Both the position numbers and the translations under genes were made by a program. A stretch of DNA of 64,000 bases, from positions 11,970,537 through 12,034,536 of the forward strand of contig CM055884.1 of NCBI GenBank assembly GCA_029582165.1. The letters are read 5' to 3'. This DNA comes from Portulaca oleracea (taxonomy: Eukaryota; Streptophyta; Magnoliopsida; Caryophyllales; Portulacaceae). Positions 13,601-23,194 of this stretch are shown piece by piece. The notes beneath the pieces are model-generated. The model had not been told where the DNA came from, did no database searches, and was given only the letters and a program-made list of their open reading frames with translations. Within the stretch, counting starts at the first letter, position 1. Each line of letters starts with the position of its first letter.

Positions 13601-14516
13601 GTCTGTCAACTAAGACAATACTCTCTCCATTCCTTAATATCTGTCACTTTTGACTTTTCACGGTCTCCAATGTAAGCGTCTGACTATCATTTTCTAACGA
13701 TATGTTTCAATGAAATATAAAATTGTACATAAGAAAGCACTTTCAGTATAAATCTAATGATAGTAGTTTCACCTGATAGATCATTACATATGTTGAGAAA
13801 TTTACAGTCTAAGTTTTCAACAGTTGACTCCACGATTCCCAGGCGACACATATGTAGAGGATTGGATGAATTAATTTTCTAAGGAGGAATTGAGGAAATT
13901 TCAACCATAATGATTAATCCATGAATTGTCGACTGATCTAATGATCTATGCTGTAATTATGTTACCCGGACTCTTCATTTTTCACCAAGTACCCATGTAG
14001 GATGCTTGATACTCCGACATGGATATGGACACTCGACACTCCACATTCGACCAAAAATGCTGAATGTTTTCGACCAAAAATTCACACTAACTTTTCAAAA
14101 ATATATCGAGTCTGACACGAGATTCGTGTCAGGCTCTTGACACTTCGACATGGGTACAACCATGCCTATATATATATATATAACAAGAAAATGCGACATT
14201 GTGTTTTGGAGTATTTATTGCATCTTCTAGGTCTCAACCTCTATGGACAGTTCCAAGCTTCTCTTATTCAAATTGCATTCTTGTTTGATAAACAATGATA
14301 AGCACTCTGAACTGTTTGAGAATCTGAAATTAGGGTTGATTAATCTTGCAGGTTCTTGTCCTGGGGCGCGAAAAGGAGGGTATTCCTGCCGAAATAATCC
14401 ATGTTCTAGATGCTTGTGTTGAGATCCCGCAATTGGGGGTTGTTAGATCGCTCAATGTTCATGTTAGTGGAGCCATCGCAGTTTGGGAGTATACTCGACA
14501 ACAGAGATTGAGATAG
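2..14516 (+). CDS. TARBP1: TARBP1-like SpoU-family RNA 2'-O-methyltransferase, 3' 26 exons (5' part outside window)
   Basis: Exons: 2-254, 366-479, 588-847, 1495-1725, 1837-1989, 2787-2924, 3024-3266, 3946-4073, 4333-4450, 4809-4973, 5089-5236, 5326-5426, 5759-5920, 6999-7046, 7750-7857, 8469-8543, 9094-9144, 9281-9424, 9516-9643, 10440-10527, 10731-10790, 10861-11113, 12164-12315, 12456-12526, 13438-13594, 14352-14516. All junctions are GT..AG, the frame closes throughout, and 1237 residues precede TAG. The last four exons hold the SPOUT fold: a motif 1 region ([17 protein letters not shown]), a motif 2 region ([12 protein letters not shown]) and a motif 3 region ([18 protein letters not shown]), where the deep trefoil knot binds S-adenosylmethionine. 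The long helical N-terminal part matches the TARBP1/Trm3 architecture, so 2'-O-methylation of tRNA G18 is the expected activity (family inference). The protein starts upstream of the window; the Arabidopsis counterpart, from memory, is At4g17610. Introns are loaded with MITEs and SINE-like repeats, but exons look intact. Confidence 0.93.
2084..2195 (+). repeat. SINE-like dispersed repeat ending in (TTG)n, copy A
   Basis: Lies in the fifth intron of the TARBP1-like gene. It has the order shared by all copies: a CAGCCTCTTCxTGCA block, GGGGGAAGAAGGCTGC, a CCCCCAAACCTCACG block, then GGGGATTGTTGTTG. Related copies lie at 8060, 10164, 12768, 13313 and 30016. The T/G-rich tail and dispersal suggest a SINE, but I see no convincing pol III A and B boxes. 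Confidence 0.6.
7147..7183. repeat. Poly-C run followed by (CCCG)n
   Basis: An intron of the TARBP1-like gene carries a run of C followed by CCGCCCGCCCGCCCG. The opposite strand could form a G-quadruplex. Similar long C or G runs occur at about 7961, 10126, 12549, 37308, 40411 and 44141, so the run length may be uncertain in the assembly. Confidence 0.8.
8060..8162 (-). repeat. SINE-like dispersed repeat, copy B (reverse orientation)
   Basis: On the + strand it reads CCCCAATGTGATCCCGCTAA, then GAGGTCTAAGGGGGTCC, GCACGGGAATGCATGAAGAG and GCCGATTCC. This is the reverse complement of the order in copies A and D. It is intronic in the TARBP1-like gene. Confidence 0.6.
10164..10270 (-). repeat. 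SINE-like dispersed repeat, copy C (reverse orientation)
   Basis: It starts with CCACAACAACAACAATCCCC (the reverse of a TTG tail), then GTAGTCCTGCTAACGCGAGG and CATGCACGGGAGTGCATGAA, and ends in GGCTGATTG. A G-rich tract sits immediately upstream at about 10126-10156. It is intronic. Confidence 0.62.
10617..10689. repeat. (TA)n microsatellite in an intron
   Basis: A near-perfect TA dinucleotide tract of about 70 bp ends roughly 41 bp upstream of the acceptor of the 60-bp exon 10731-10790. Reading it as protein gives only alternating Tyr-Ile, so it is non-coding. Its length is probably polymorphic, and being this close to a small exon it could influence splicing. Confidence 0.9.
11367..11552. 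mobile_element. hAT-like MITE, copy 1
   Basis: A 186-bp element starts CTATGTTACTCTGACTC and ends GAGTCCGAGTAACATCG, giving inverted termini of about 17 bp. It is flanked by the direct 8-bp repeat ATTGGGTA at 11359-11366 and 11553-11560, as expected for hAT transposition. The interior contains repeated CCCGTGTCGGA-type words. It lies in the intron between exons 10861-11113 and 12164-12315. Confidence 0.88.
12768..12888 (+). repeat. SINE-like dispersed repeat, copy D
   Basis: The order is GGAATCAGCCTCTTCATGCA, CCATGCAAGGGGGAAGACTG, CCCCCGTGCCTCATGTTAGC, then GGGATTGTTGATG and a T/G-rich tail. It is the same orientation as copy A. It lies in the intron before exon 13438-13594, close to hAT MITE copy 2. 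Confidence 0.62.
13074..13240. mobile_element. hAT-like MITE, copy 2
   Basis: A 167-bp element starts CTATGTTACTTTGACTC and ends GAGTCCGAGTAACATAG. It is flanked by the exact 8-bp direct repeat CTACATAG at 13066-13073 and 13241-13248. It belongs to the same family as the elements at 11367 and 14546. It is intronic. Confidence 0.9.
13313..13371 (+). repeat. SINE-like repeat, 3' end only (copy E)
   Basis: Only the tail of the family is present: GTGTTAGCGGGACTATAG followed by a TTGTTGTTG-rich tract. This 5'-truncated form is what retroposition often leaves. It is intronic in the TARBP1-like gene. Confidence 0.5.
13618..13835. repeat. Stowaway-like MITE remnant
   Basis: It begins TACTCTCTCCATTCCTTAAT, resembling the CTCCCTCCGTCCC terminus of Tc1/mariner Stowaway elements. 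It shares interior words such as TCTAATGATAGTAGTTTCAC and TTGAGAAATT with the copy at 45809. The right terminus is not recognisable. Confidence 0.5.
13953..14166. repeat. hAT-like MITE family, copy 3, degenerate
   Basis: The left end TAATTATGTTACCCGGACTC and the interior (CCCATGTAGGATGCTTGATA, then GACATGGATATGGACACTCG) match the 11367/13074/14546 family. The right end is lost near CATGGGTACAACCATG. No target duplication is visible, so this is an older or rearranged copy. Confidence 0.65.
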
Positions 14517-14545
14517 CGCTCTCTCTTTGGTCTCTCGATGAAATC

Positions 14546-14731
14546 CTATATTACTCCGACTCTTCATATTCCATGATGTACCCGTGTCGGGCCCTCGGTA
14601 CCCTGACAAGGGAATGACGCTCAACACTTCAAACCACAATGAAAATGTGCAAATTTTCTTCAAATTAGTCGGGTTCGACACCCATATCCATGTCCGATAT
14701 GGACATGCGTACCTGAGTCCGAGTAAGATAG
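14546..14731. mobile_element. hAT-like MITE, copy 4, within the presumed 3' UTR
   Basis: A 186-bp element starts CTATATTACTCCGACTC and ends GAGTCCGAGTAAGATAG. It is flanked by the exact 8-bp repeat ATGAAATC at 14538-14545 and 14732-14739. It begins 29 bp after the TAG stop of the TARBP1-like gene, so it is probably transcribed in the 3' UTR. Confidence 0.9.
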
Positions 14732-14739
14732 ATGAAATC

Positions 14740-15134
14740 CGGATTTGAGATTTTAGCTTCATTATTATCTAAACTTGCTTGCTCTTTTTATGAAGTTTCT
14801 CTTTCCCTTCAGTGACCGACCCGATCCTTCAAACATGGAAAAATGTTGTACTTGTATGTAACAGTTACACACATACACCTAGTAGTTCATCCCATCTTCT
14901 TCGTCCTATCTGTTCTCTTTTTATTAGAAATATGTAGAAGCCGATTCAGACTTGAAATTTAGCTGGTATAAGCAAAAGATTATGAAATTTGTTGTATTTG
15001 AATCAAGTTTTAACACACAATGGAATGAAAAATTTTGGATTCATACTCCCCCTGCTTGTAATCTCACTGTGGTTTACCCTTGTGGAGGATACCCTCGTTT
15101 TAAAAAAGAAAAAAGTTGTTATATGATACTTTTA
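14740..15134. other. Intergenic, no gene seen
   Basis: AT-rich sequence between the TARBP1-like 3' end and the TIR element. Only short open frames without codon bias or homology are present. It probably contains the polyadenylation region of the upstream gene. Positions 15127-15134 are the left target duplication of the next element. Confidence 0.5.
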
Positions 15135-16230
15135 GGGCAATGCTTTACGCCGCCCCCCTTTTTACTAATGTCGCCCCCCCAAAAGACGTTTTTGCCCAAC
15201 TATATTTCAACCCACTTTCTCTCTAACTCACATCCTCTCACATTCTCTCTCTAAAATTTTGATTTGTTATTGAAATTTAACCTAAAATGTCGATAGAAGG
15301 TGGTAATTCAAGTGAAGAACAAGAGGTTAGTTTGTAAATTTAAAATTTAAAAAAAAAATAAAAAACAAAAATTTTCCGGAAAATTGCCGGCTGCCGCTGA
15401 GATCGGTGTCGCGATCGCTGCGCGAACGTCTTGGGCGACGCCGCGGCTGTGCCGCACGTTATGCACGGCAGCGCGCCCACCGATTTGGGCGCTACCGCAA
15501 TTTTCCGGAAAATTTTTGTTTTGTATTTTTTTTTTTTAAATTTTTTTTATAAAATGTTAATATTATTGTTTATGAAAAAAATATTATATATTTATTTATG
15601 TTAATATTATTAAGGTAATCAATGTCGTTAATTATAATTGTATTATCAATGTCGTTAACAATAATAATAATATTAATAACAAGTATTATCAATAATAATA
15701 TTAATAAAAATAATAATAACAATATTAATAAACATAACAATAACAATATTAATAAATATAACAATAATAATAATTAATATTAATAAAATTAATATTTTAA
15801 AAAAATTCGGACACATGCCATAAACACACGGCAAGCCGCCGCGCCTTGCCGTATGCGGCAACCGTTCCGAATTTTTTTCTTTTAAATATTAATTTTATTA
15901 ATATTAATATTGTTATTAATATTATTATGGTTATGTTTATTAATATTATTATTGTTATTAATAATAACATTTTTATTGTTATTAATATTGTTTATTTCTT
16001 CATTTTTCAAAACTAAAAAACATAAAACCACAAATTCATAACTGAAATTCGTCGATTCAATCCCGATATGAGGGTGGTTTGTAGTGGTAGTTGGTTGAGA
16101 GCGTTTTCTAGAAAGATAAAGTAGAGAGAGAGTGAAGAGTGAAGTTTTGAGGTTCAAGGGCGTGGGTTGGAAATATTATGTGAAAGGTGGGCGACAATAG
16201 TAAAAAGGGGGGCGACGAAAAGCAAGCGGG
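15135..16230. mobile_element. Non-autonomous TIR element with nested palindromes and GC-rich cores
   Basis: The ends are inverted: GCTTTACGCCGCCCCCC with TTTTTACTAATGTCGCCC on the left, and GGGCGACAATAGTAAAAAGG with GGGGCGACGAAAAGC on the right. The 8-bp TACTTTTA flanks both sides (15127-15134, 16231-16238). Inside are two further hairpins. One is a GC-rich core (about 15385-15510) bounded by inverted ATTTTCCGGAAAAT words. The other (about 15796-15878) is bounded by inverted AAAAAATTCGG words. ATT/TTA-rich DNA separates them. No transposase is present. The 8-bp duplication suggests hAT, but TIR similarity to a known family is not established. Confidence 0.75.
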
Positions 16231-16241
16231 TACTTTTATTG

Positions 16242-16928
16242 ATGGCTTGGCCTAATACTAAGCGCAAGTTTTCCTATAAAGATGTTTTTTTGAGAGGCTC
16301 TCAGTCTGTTGGTTTGGTGGGTAATGGTATGGTGACCAATTCTGATAGTGATCGTACTATTAGCGATCCACTTGTCCCCTTTGATGTTGATTCTTGTTCT
16401 GTTTTACCTCCTAATCCTGAGGACTTAGTCCTCGAGGCTCCAAAAGTGAAGAATAGGAAGAGGAATCTCAACATAATGTGCAACTCCAAGTAGCGGTTAG
16501 TTAGATAAACTACTTGCAGGGTCGCTTCATCAAGGAGCTCGAGTCTCAAAAAAGGGAAGAAAAAATGCTCTAATAGACTAGAGTCCAACAGTGAAGATGA
16601 TTTAGAGATCGGTGATGAGGTTTTGAAGGTTCCCGTGGAATTATGTTTGGATAAATTGGACAACGAGGCACGCAGAGCGACAAAGGTTGGGTGTGAATTG
16701 GGTGTCATTCGTGATGATGAAGACATTGTCGTAAAGAAATTTAGAGACAATTTGCTAGAAGAAAAGAAGGCAAAAGTGAAGATTTAAATTTGTTTTTGTT
16801 GTTTTTTGCTTCGTGAGCTGATCGCTTTTGTCTGGTTATACTGTGTTTCCTGAGCTGTTTCTATTATCTTGTTTGACAATGGTTGTTTTGTGAACTCTTG
16901 CCCTTTTTCGAGCTATAAATAATCAGGA
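16242..16928 (+). pseudogene. Unrecognised coding-like remnant with A-tail, possibly retroposed
   Basis: An open stretch of about 84 codons begins at an ATG at 16242 (MAWPNTKRKFSYKDVFLRG) and ends with TAG at 16493. After this stop, in-frame coding-like sequence reappears (about 16590-16786) with acidic and basic residues, including CELGVIRDDED and KKFRDNLLEEKKAK, ending TAA. An untranslated-like stretch ends in AGGAAAAAAAAAG at about 16924-16936. The KxFSYKD start recalls plant LINE ORF1 proteins, but I cannot confirm this. It lies directly against the right end of the preceding TIR element. Confidence 0.4.
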
Positions 16929-16936
16929 AAAAAAAA

Positions 16937-18180
16937 GTTGACAATCTTATTGAATGTGAGAAAGGCAGTCAAATTCTTCGAAGTTTTTACAGGCCTGAGG
17001 AGTGACAAAGTTAGAAAATAAGGGGTCTGCTCATAATTCAAGAAGGCCTCCCAGGTAGTTCTTTACAGCATACTTTGTGGAACTTTATTGCCATTTGGAA
17101 CATAGGAGGAACTATTCATTGAACTTTAATGTGAGAAAGGCAGTCAAATTCTTCGAACTTTATTGTTTGACAATGGTGTATATGCAATGAATCAGATATA
17201 AGCAGAAAACTTTATTGCCATTTGGAACATAGGAGGAACTATTCATTGCAATCTCTCTTTGAAATTTTGGTAGAAACTAGGAAACCTGCTTACTTTAAGC
17301 TTCCTCTCTTTTACTTTCTCTCAGCCATGAAAACCATAATTCCTAAATAACTGAGGCAATGATGTACAGACACATCCTTGTGACCTTAAAGAAAAATCAT
17401 TTCCAAGGACATATTCCTCACATTAATGATACATTGGCCAGAACCCATAAAAAAAAATAAACATGTGCAAGTATAACTGGAGAAGGATCAAATTTACATA
17501 TCCTAGACAAATATGGAGCTAAAAGTTTTGGACCCAACAACCCGATCCGAACCCACCCGAAATTTGAAGGTTTCGAACACGATTTTTCCCATCAAACCCA
17601 AAATACACTGAACCCGAAAATTAGTGGGTCAAACTCGACCCATCCGTTTAACCTGAAAAATTAATTTTTTAAGTTCAACTTTATTAGAATTTGTGACTTT
17701 TCATTGAAAATTTTTAACTATTAAACTATAAGGGCAACTCATTCATTTGTTATTTCTCTAATTTAAGTTAAAATATGTACAATAATTTATCGTTACTTGA
17801 AGATAACCATATTTTATTATGTATATTGTACAAAAAGTGGTATTTAGAGACCATTTTTTAAAAAGGAAAAATGGAAAAAGGTAGTAATCATAACCTAGTG
17901 GGTTGACCCGAAACTGAAATACAACATATATTTACCCGAACCCGATATACGACCGATCCGAAACCCGTCCACCGGACTGAATTGACAGGTCTACTAAAAA
18001 TAAATAAATTGGTCTGTTAATCGAGAACAGATCTGTACTAAGCTTCCAAATTTCCAACAATAATTATAAACAAAGCATGGATAATGACAAAAAAAAAAGT
18101 AAAAAAAGAGTTGTTATAGGCATGACACGATAATAATTGGGTTAATTTTTGAGTATAATATTTGCATGGAGGGTACTATT
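16937..18180. other. Intergenic with short rearranged repeats, no gene
   Basis: A 41-bp block (CTTTATTGCCATTTGGAACA...) occurs at about 17083 and 17211. A 29-bp block (ATGTGAGAAAGGCAGTCAAA...) occurs at about 16955 and 17130, so the segment was locally duplicated. At 17530-17990 the DNA is built of degenerate ACCCGA/GGGTC words on both strands, a low-complexity pattern also seen at 34030-34740 and 49804-50250. No coding signal. Confidence 0.55.
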
Positions 18181-18185
18181 TCTGC

Positions 18186-18193
18186 TATAAATA
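18186..18193 (+). promoter_or_regulatory. Candidate TATA box upstream of a small secreted-peptide frame
   Basis: TATAAATA lies 121 bp upstream of the ATG at 18314, a usual distance for a plant TATA box plus a short 5' UTR. No other element supports it. Confidence 0.45.
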
Positions 18194-18313
18194 TGGTAAA
18201 TATTATGAATCCAAGAATTCACAAACAATTTAAGATTTCAAAACAAAGGGTAAAATATATATCCTGTGAGGTGTTTTTTTTTTTTTTTAGTTTAGCTCAC
18301 ACTCTTAATCACC

Positions 18314-18380
18314 ATGAATGCAATGGTGTTGAGGTCCTTCAATTTTATGGTTGTGGCATTTCTTTTGCTTTCTGTATCAA
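18314..18380 (+). CDS. Putative first exon of a small secreted-peptide gene
   Basis: From ATG 18314 the frame gives MNAMVLRSFNFMVVAFLLLS, a basic residue followed by a hydrophobic core like a cleavable signal peptide, then VS and a GTATAT donor at 18381. A TATAAATA lies upstream. The next plausible acceptor in phase is TTCCAG/GA at 24814/24815, beyond the copia element. The exon from 24815 reads RFARVWTEQEIETV and stops at 24885, or may splice again at AAAG/GTGAGT (24881/24882). No known peptide motif was recognised. The exon 1 call rests on the signal-peptide pattern only, and the downstream exon is speculative. Confidence 0.35.
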
Positions 18381-18453
18381 GTATATATCTCACTCCTTTT
18401 CTTTCATCAATATATATTGGTACAAACATTAATATCGTAACTATTATAGTTAT

Positions 18454-19021
18454 TGTTAGGAAAGTGTCCTAAAATCACCAAATCTCTTGATCTCACAATT
18501 ATTTGTTTCCTAATTATATTTGGTTATTATTTAGATTTCCTTATTGTGTTGGGTTTCCTAATTGTATTAGATTCTAAATCTATTTGGAGTGGGAGTCAAG
18601 TTAGGTTATAGGGAGTTCTCCCTATAAATAGGGTGCATATTTCTCCACCAAAAACACATCGGTAAACACAGAGAGCTAGAGAGAGAGAAAATATTGAGAG
18701 AGAAATAGGTCTCACCAATATTTTCCCCAGTGTATCCTGAGAGATTGTGAGTTGAGTGTTGAGAGATTGTTATTGTAATCTCCTTTGTGAATCGTATCAC
18801 ACCCTGTGATAGTGATCAGGTTGTATTCCTCCTTTCTCATAGTGGATTATTTTCTGGCTGTCGCCGTCCGTGGGTTTTTCTCCAAGTTCTTCCCACGTAA
18901 TTCTGGTGTTTGATTTTATCGCTTATTTTTCGTTCCTAAATTTTGTCGTAATATCTGTCATCTTGTTTTCGATTCTATTATTCGCTTCCGCTGTTACCTT
19001 ACTACTCACTTTTCTCTAACA
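18454..19021 (+). repeat. 5' LTR of the copia element
   Basis: 568 bp, beginning TGTTAGGAAAG and ending CTCTAACA. It contains TATAAATA at 18623-18630, the likely retroelement promoter, followed by a short CACAGAGAGCTAGAGAGAG region. It lacks a 6-bp GGTTTC insertion present in the 3' LTR. Confidence 0.96.
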
Positions 19022-19044
19022 AGTGGTATCAGAGTAAGGTGGAG

Positions 19045-19848
19045 ATGGCTTCAATCATGAAGTGCGATATTCCAAAATTTGATGGAACGAGGAGTTTTAC
19101 TATGTGGAGACTGCAGATGAAGGCGGTCTTGATTCAACACGGGTTATGGGATGTGATTGAGTATCCCGACACGAAGACTGATGCGACAATGAGCGATGAT
19201 GATTTCAAACGACTCTAGAAGGATATCAAGGGGAATCTGACTCCAAGGGAGTGGAAGAAGCTTGAAGATAAGACTCTGGCAGGGATTCAGCTGTGCTTGG
19301 CAGAGCACATTCAGAGAGAGGTGATGCATATCGAGAAACCTTAGGAGCTCTGGACCAAACTGGAAGAGTTGTACATGTCAAAGAGTCGTGCAAACAAGTA
19401 TCGAATGAAGGAGAAATTCTACAAGCTGAAGATGCCCCAAGGTACTTCTATTCAGGCACATCTTAGTGAATTTGATTCTATTATTACTGAGTTGGAATCA
19501 ATGGATATAAAACACACTGATGAGGATAAGGTTTTTCATTTAATTCTGTCCCTACCTGCATCACATAAACAATTTAAGGTAATCATGTTGTATGGGAATC
19601 GTGGTGACCTTAACCTTAGTGAAGTAAATGCTAGTTTACTGTCTAAGGAGAAACTTGATGCCGATGGTGATGACCAGGGTGGTGATGCTATGGTTGTAAG
19701 GGGTAGAAATACTGAACGTAAGGGAAACGGGTCTAGAGGGAGGTCTAAACACCGTTCAAAGTCTAGGAATCCTCACAAGAATAAGAAGTGTAACTACTGT
19801 AGTAAGATGGGGCATATAGAGAGACCTTGGGCAAAACAGAGAGACTAG
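19045..19848 (+). pseudogene. copia gag, interrupted by three amber stops
   Basis: From ATG 19045 the frame reads MASIMKCDIPKFDG..., a copia gag start, through a UBN2-type region (LWTKLEELYMSKSRANKYRM) to a basic, RS-rich tail and a zinc knuckle. In-frame TAG codons lie at 19216, 19342 and 19846. The knuckle reads CNYCSKMGHIERPW, so the last Cys of the CCHC set is replaced by Trp. Gag would therefore be truncated and unable to bind RNA normally. Confidence 0.9.
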
Positions 19849-19890
19849 AAGCGGAGAGTAAGGATAATCACACCAAACCTCGTACCTCAA

Positions 19891-22800
19891 ATGCGTGAGT
19901 CCGAGTCAGATGGTGATGGGTTTGTAGTTACGGATGATGCCTTGGCTACCACATCGAGTAGGATAGCTAGAGATGAGTGGGTTCTTGACACGGGGTGCAC
20001 CTATCATATGTGTCCTCATAAGGACTGGTTCGAGTCTTATGAGAGTATTGACACCGGGGTCGTAGACGTAGTCATGGGTAACGACACAGCTTGCAAGGTT
20101 GCGGGAATCGGTAGCATCAAAATCAAGACTCATGATGGCATCGTTAGAACTCTCAAGGAGGTTCGTCATATCCCTAACATGACTCGAAATTTAATTTCTT
20201 TGGGTACTCTTGAAACTAACGGCTGCAGGTACAAAGGAGAAGATGGTATTTTGAAAGTGTGCAGGGGTTCCATGGTTCTTATGAAGGGAATCAGGAAGGG
20301 CAGTCTATACATCCTGCAGGGATCTACAGGATGTGATCTGCGGCGCATCCTAAATCTTGATGAGTGCGACAAGACAAAATCGCGTACATGAGACCAGGCC
20401 ACATGGGCGAGAAGAGAATGTCAATGTTGAGCAAGAAGGGATACCTTGAAGGCGCAAAGATCGGCAAGTTGGAGTTTTGCGATCACTGTGTCTACGGGAA
20501 ACAGAAGAGGGTTAGCTTTTCAAGGGCTAAACATACAACAGCAGGGATACTTGATTATATTCATTCAGATTTGTGAGGTCCTGCTAGAGTGCCATCACTG
20601 GGTGGCAAGCGCTACATGTTGACATTCATGGATGACTTCTCGAGGAAGACTTGGGTTTATTTCCTGCGGCACAAGATTGAGACATTCTCATATTTCAAGA
20701 AGTTTAAAGCTTTGGTGGAGAACCAGACAGGCAGGAAAATCAAGAAACTCAGGACTGACAATGGGTTGGAGTTTGTTGATTCTGAATTTACTCAATTCTG
20801 CGAGGAGCATGGGATTGCGAGGCATCGAACCTTGGTGGGTAAGCCTCAGCAAAACGGGGTAGCCGAGAGAATCAACAGGACACTCCTGGAGAAAGCCCGC
20901 TGCATGCTCTCGAATGCAGGGCTTCGGAAGAACAAATCGTTCTGGGCAGAGGTGATATCTACTGCATGCTACCTGCTGAACAGATCACCTCATGCCTCTA
21001 TCGAATACCAGATCCCAGAGGAAGTATGGACAGGTAATCCAGTTAATTATTCTAATTTGAGAATTTTTGGATGTCCTGTATATGTCCATGTGAATGATGG
21101 GAAGCTGTCTCCCAGGGCTGTTAAATGCATGTTTCTAGGTTACGGGTCTGAGTCTAAGGGATATATAATGTGGTGTCCTGATTTGATGAAAGTTATTCAG
21201 TCTAGAGATGTAACATTTAATGACAGTGCTATGTTATCTGGAATGGAATCTACCGGTACTTCTGATGATGCAGGAAATCAGGAGAAGGATGCAGGAAGAA
21301 TGGTGTTCGAGGTGAAGCAGGCTCAAGGTGGAGCTGCTGGAACCTGCAATCAGGAGCAAACTACTGATGCTCCTGAACCAACTCAGGTTGATGAGCCTGA
21401 GATTGAGACGAATGTTCCTCAGATGGAGGAACAACCATGCATTGCTAGAGATCGTCCCAGGAGAGAGATTAGGAGACCAGCGCGATATACTGAAGAAGAT
21501 GATGCTATGATTGCTTATGCGCTGAGTGTTATAGAGGAGACTCCTGAAGGTGCTGAACCTTCTACCTATCAGGAGGCCATCTCTTGTCCGAATACCTCAA
21601 ATTGGATAGGAGCTATGCAAGAGGAGATGGAGAGTCTACAGAAAAATCATACATGGGAGCTATGTGAGTTGCCTAAAGGGCGACGAGCTCTTACTGCGAA
21701 GTGGGTGTACAAGAGAAAGGAAGGTATCCTTGGTGTAGAAAGTGCAAGGTGGAAGGCCATATTAGTGGTAAGGGGTTGCAACCAGAAAGAAGGAATCGAC
21801 TACAACGAAGTATTCTCACCGGTCGTGAGGCATACGTCGATCAGCACCTTGCTTGCCTTTGTTGCTCTATTTGATTTGGAGTTGGAGCAACTTGATGTCA
21901 AGACAGCTTTCCTCCATGGCGAGTTGGAGGAGGAAATATATATGAGGCAACCAGAGGGTTTCATCGTTCCTAGTAAACAGGAACAAGTATGCAGATTAAG
22001 GAAGTCCTTGTATGGACTTAAACAGGCACCCAGACAGTGGTACAAAAGGTTTGATACCTTTATGGTAGGGCAAGGGTACACAAGAAGTCACTATGATAAT
22101 TGTGTGTACTACAGGCAATTTGAAGAAAGGTCTTTCATTTATTTATTATTGTATGTGGATGACATGTTGATTGCCTCCAGGGACATGTCACTAATAAAGA
22201 AGCTGAAATCTCAACTCAACTAGGAGTTTGAGATGAAAGGCCTCGGAGCAGCGAAGAAGATTTTGGGTATGGAGATCCAAAGGGATAGAAAGGTAGAGAA
22301 GTTGTTCCTGTCTCAGAAGAAATATCTGGAGAAGGTGTTGGACAGATTCAACATGAGAAACTGTAAAGCAGTTTCAACTCCTTTAGCTGCACACTTCAAG
22401 TTGTCTGGTGAGAACTGTCCTAAATCTGATTTGGAGATAAGGAGGATGTCTAATATTCCCTGTGCTAGTGCAGTTGGTAGTTTGATGTATGCTATGGTGT
22501 GTACTAGACCTGACCTGTCCCACGCAGTTAGTGTGGTGAGTAGATATATGCAGAATCCAGGGAAGGAGCATTGGGAAGGAGTGAAGTGGATCCTTCGCTA
22601 TGTGAAGGGTACTTTGGAGAAGGGCATCTGTATGATAGAGGTAGTCTTGCAACGTCGATGTTGCAGTTATGTTGATCTTGATTATGGTGGAGATCTGGAT
22701 AGGAGACGCCAATTTCGTGGTATGTGTTTCGCGTGTGGAGGAGCAATATCTTGGAAAGCTTCACTTCTATAGCACCCTGCCTACTACAGAGGCTGAATAT

Positions 22801-22937
22801 ATTCTTTGCAACGGAAGGAGTGAAGGAGGCCATCCGTTGAGGGATTGGTCATGGAGCTTGGAGTACCACGGTGAGGCGTGGTTTATTGAACGATCAGTGC
22901 TATACATCCGACAAAGAATGACACTTATCACTCGAAG
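19891..22937 (+). pseudogene. copia pol: protease, integrase, reverse transcriptase and RNase H remnants
   Basis: The protease shows WVLDTGCTYHM at about 19978. A pre-integrase zinc region (GHMGEKRM... CDHC) lies at about 20400-20490. The integrase core carries LRTDNGLEF and NGVAERINRTLLEKAR (about 20745-20900). The reverse transcriptase carries YGLKQAPRQWYKRF and the catalytic YVDDMLIAS (about 22010-22180). RNase H retains TTEAEY near 22785. The frame is broken by a shift near 20380, a TGA at 20574 (where Trp is usual), a TAG at 22221 and a shift near 22765. The longest open piece, 20589-22220, covers integrase and most of the RT. Confidence 0.92.
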
Positions 22938-23194
22938 ACCAAGCATATAAGCGTCGGTATCACTTCATCGAGATATCTGATTCTTTGCGGAGAGATCGTG
23001 GTGAAGAAGGTTCATACTTCTGATAATCCTGCAGACATGTTAACCAAGCCTCTATCTATAGCTAAGTTCGAACATTGTTTGGACTTAGTTGGTGTTGTAA
23101 GTAGGTGAGAGCCCTGCGGAGGGGCGTGTTGATGGCGACAGTCAAGATGTTTATCTGGACCGATGATTCGTTGATTTTAGTCCAAGGTGGAGTT

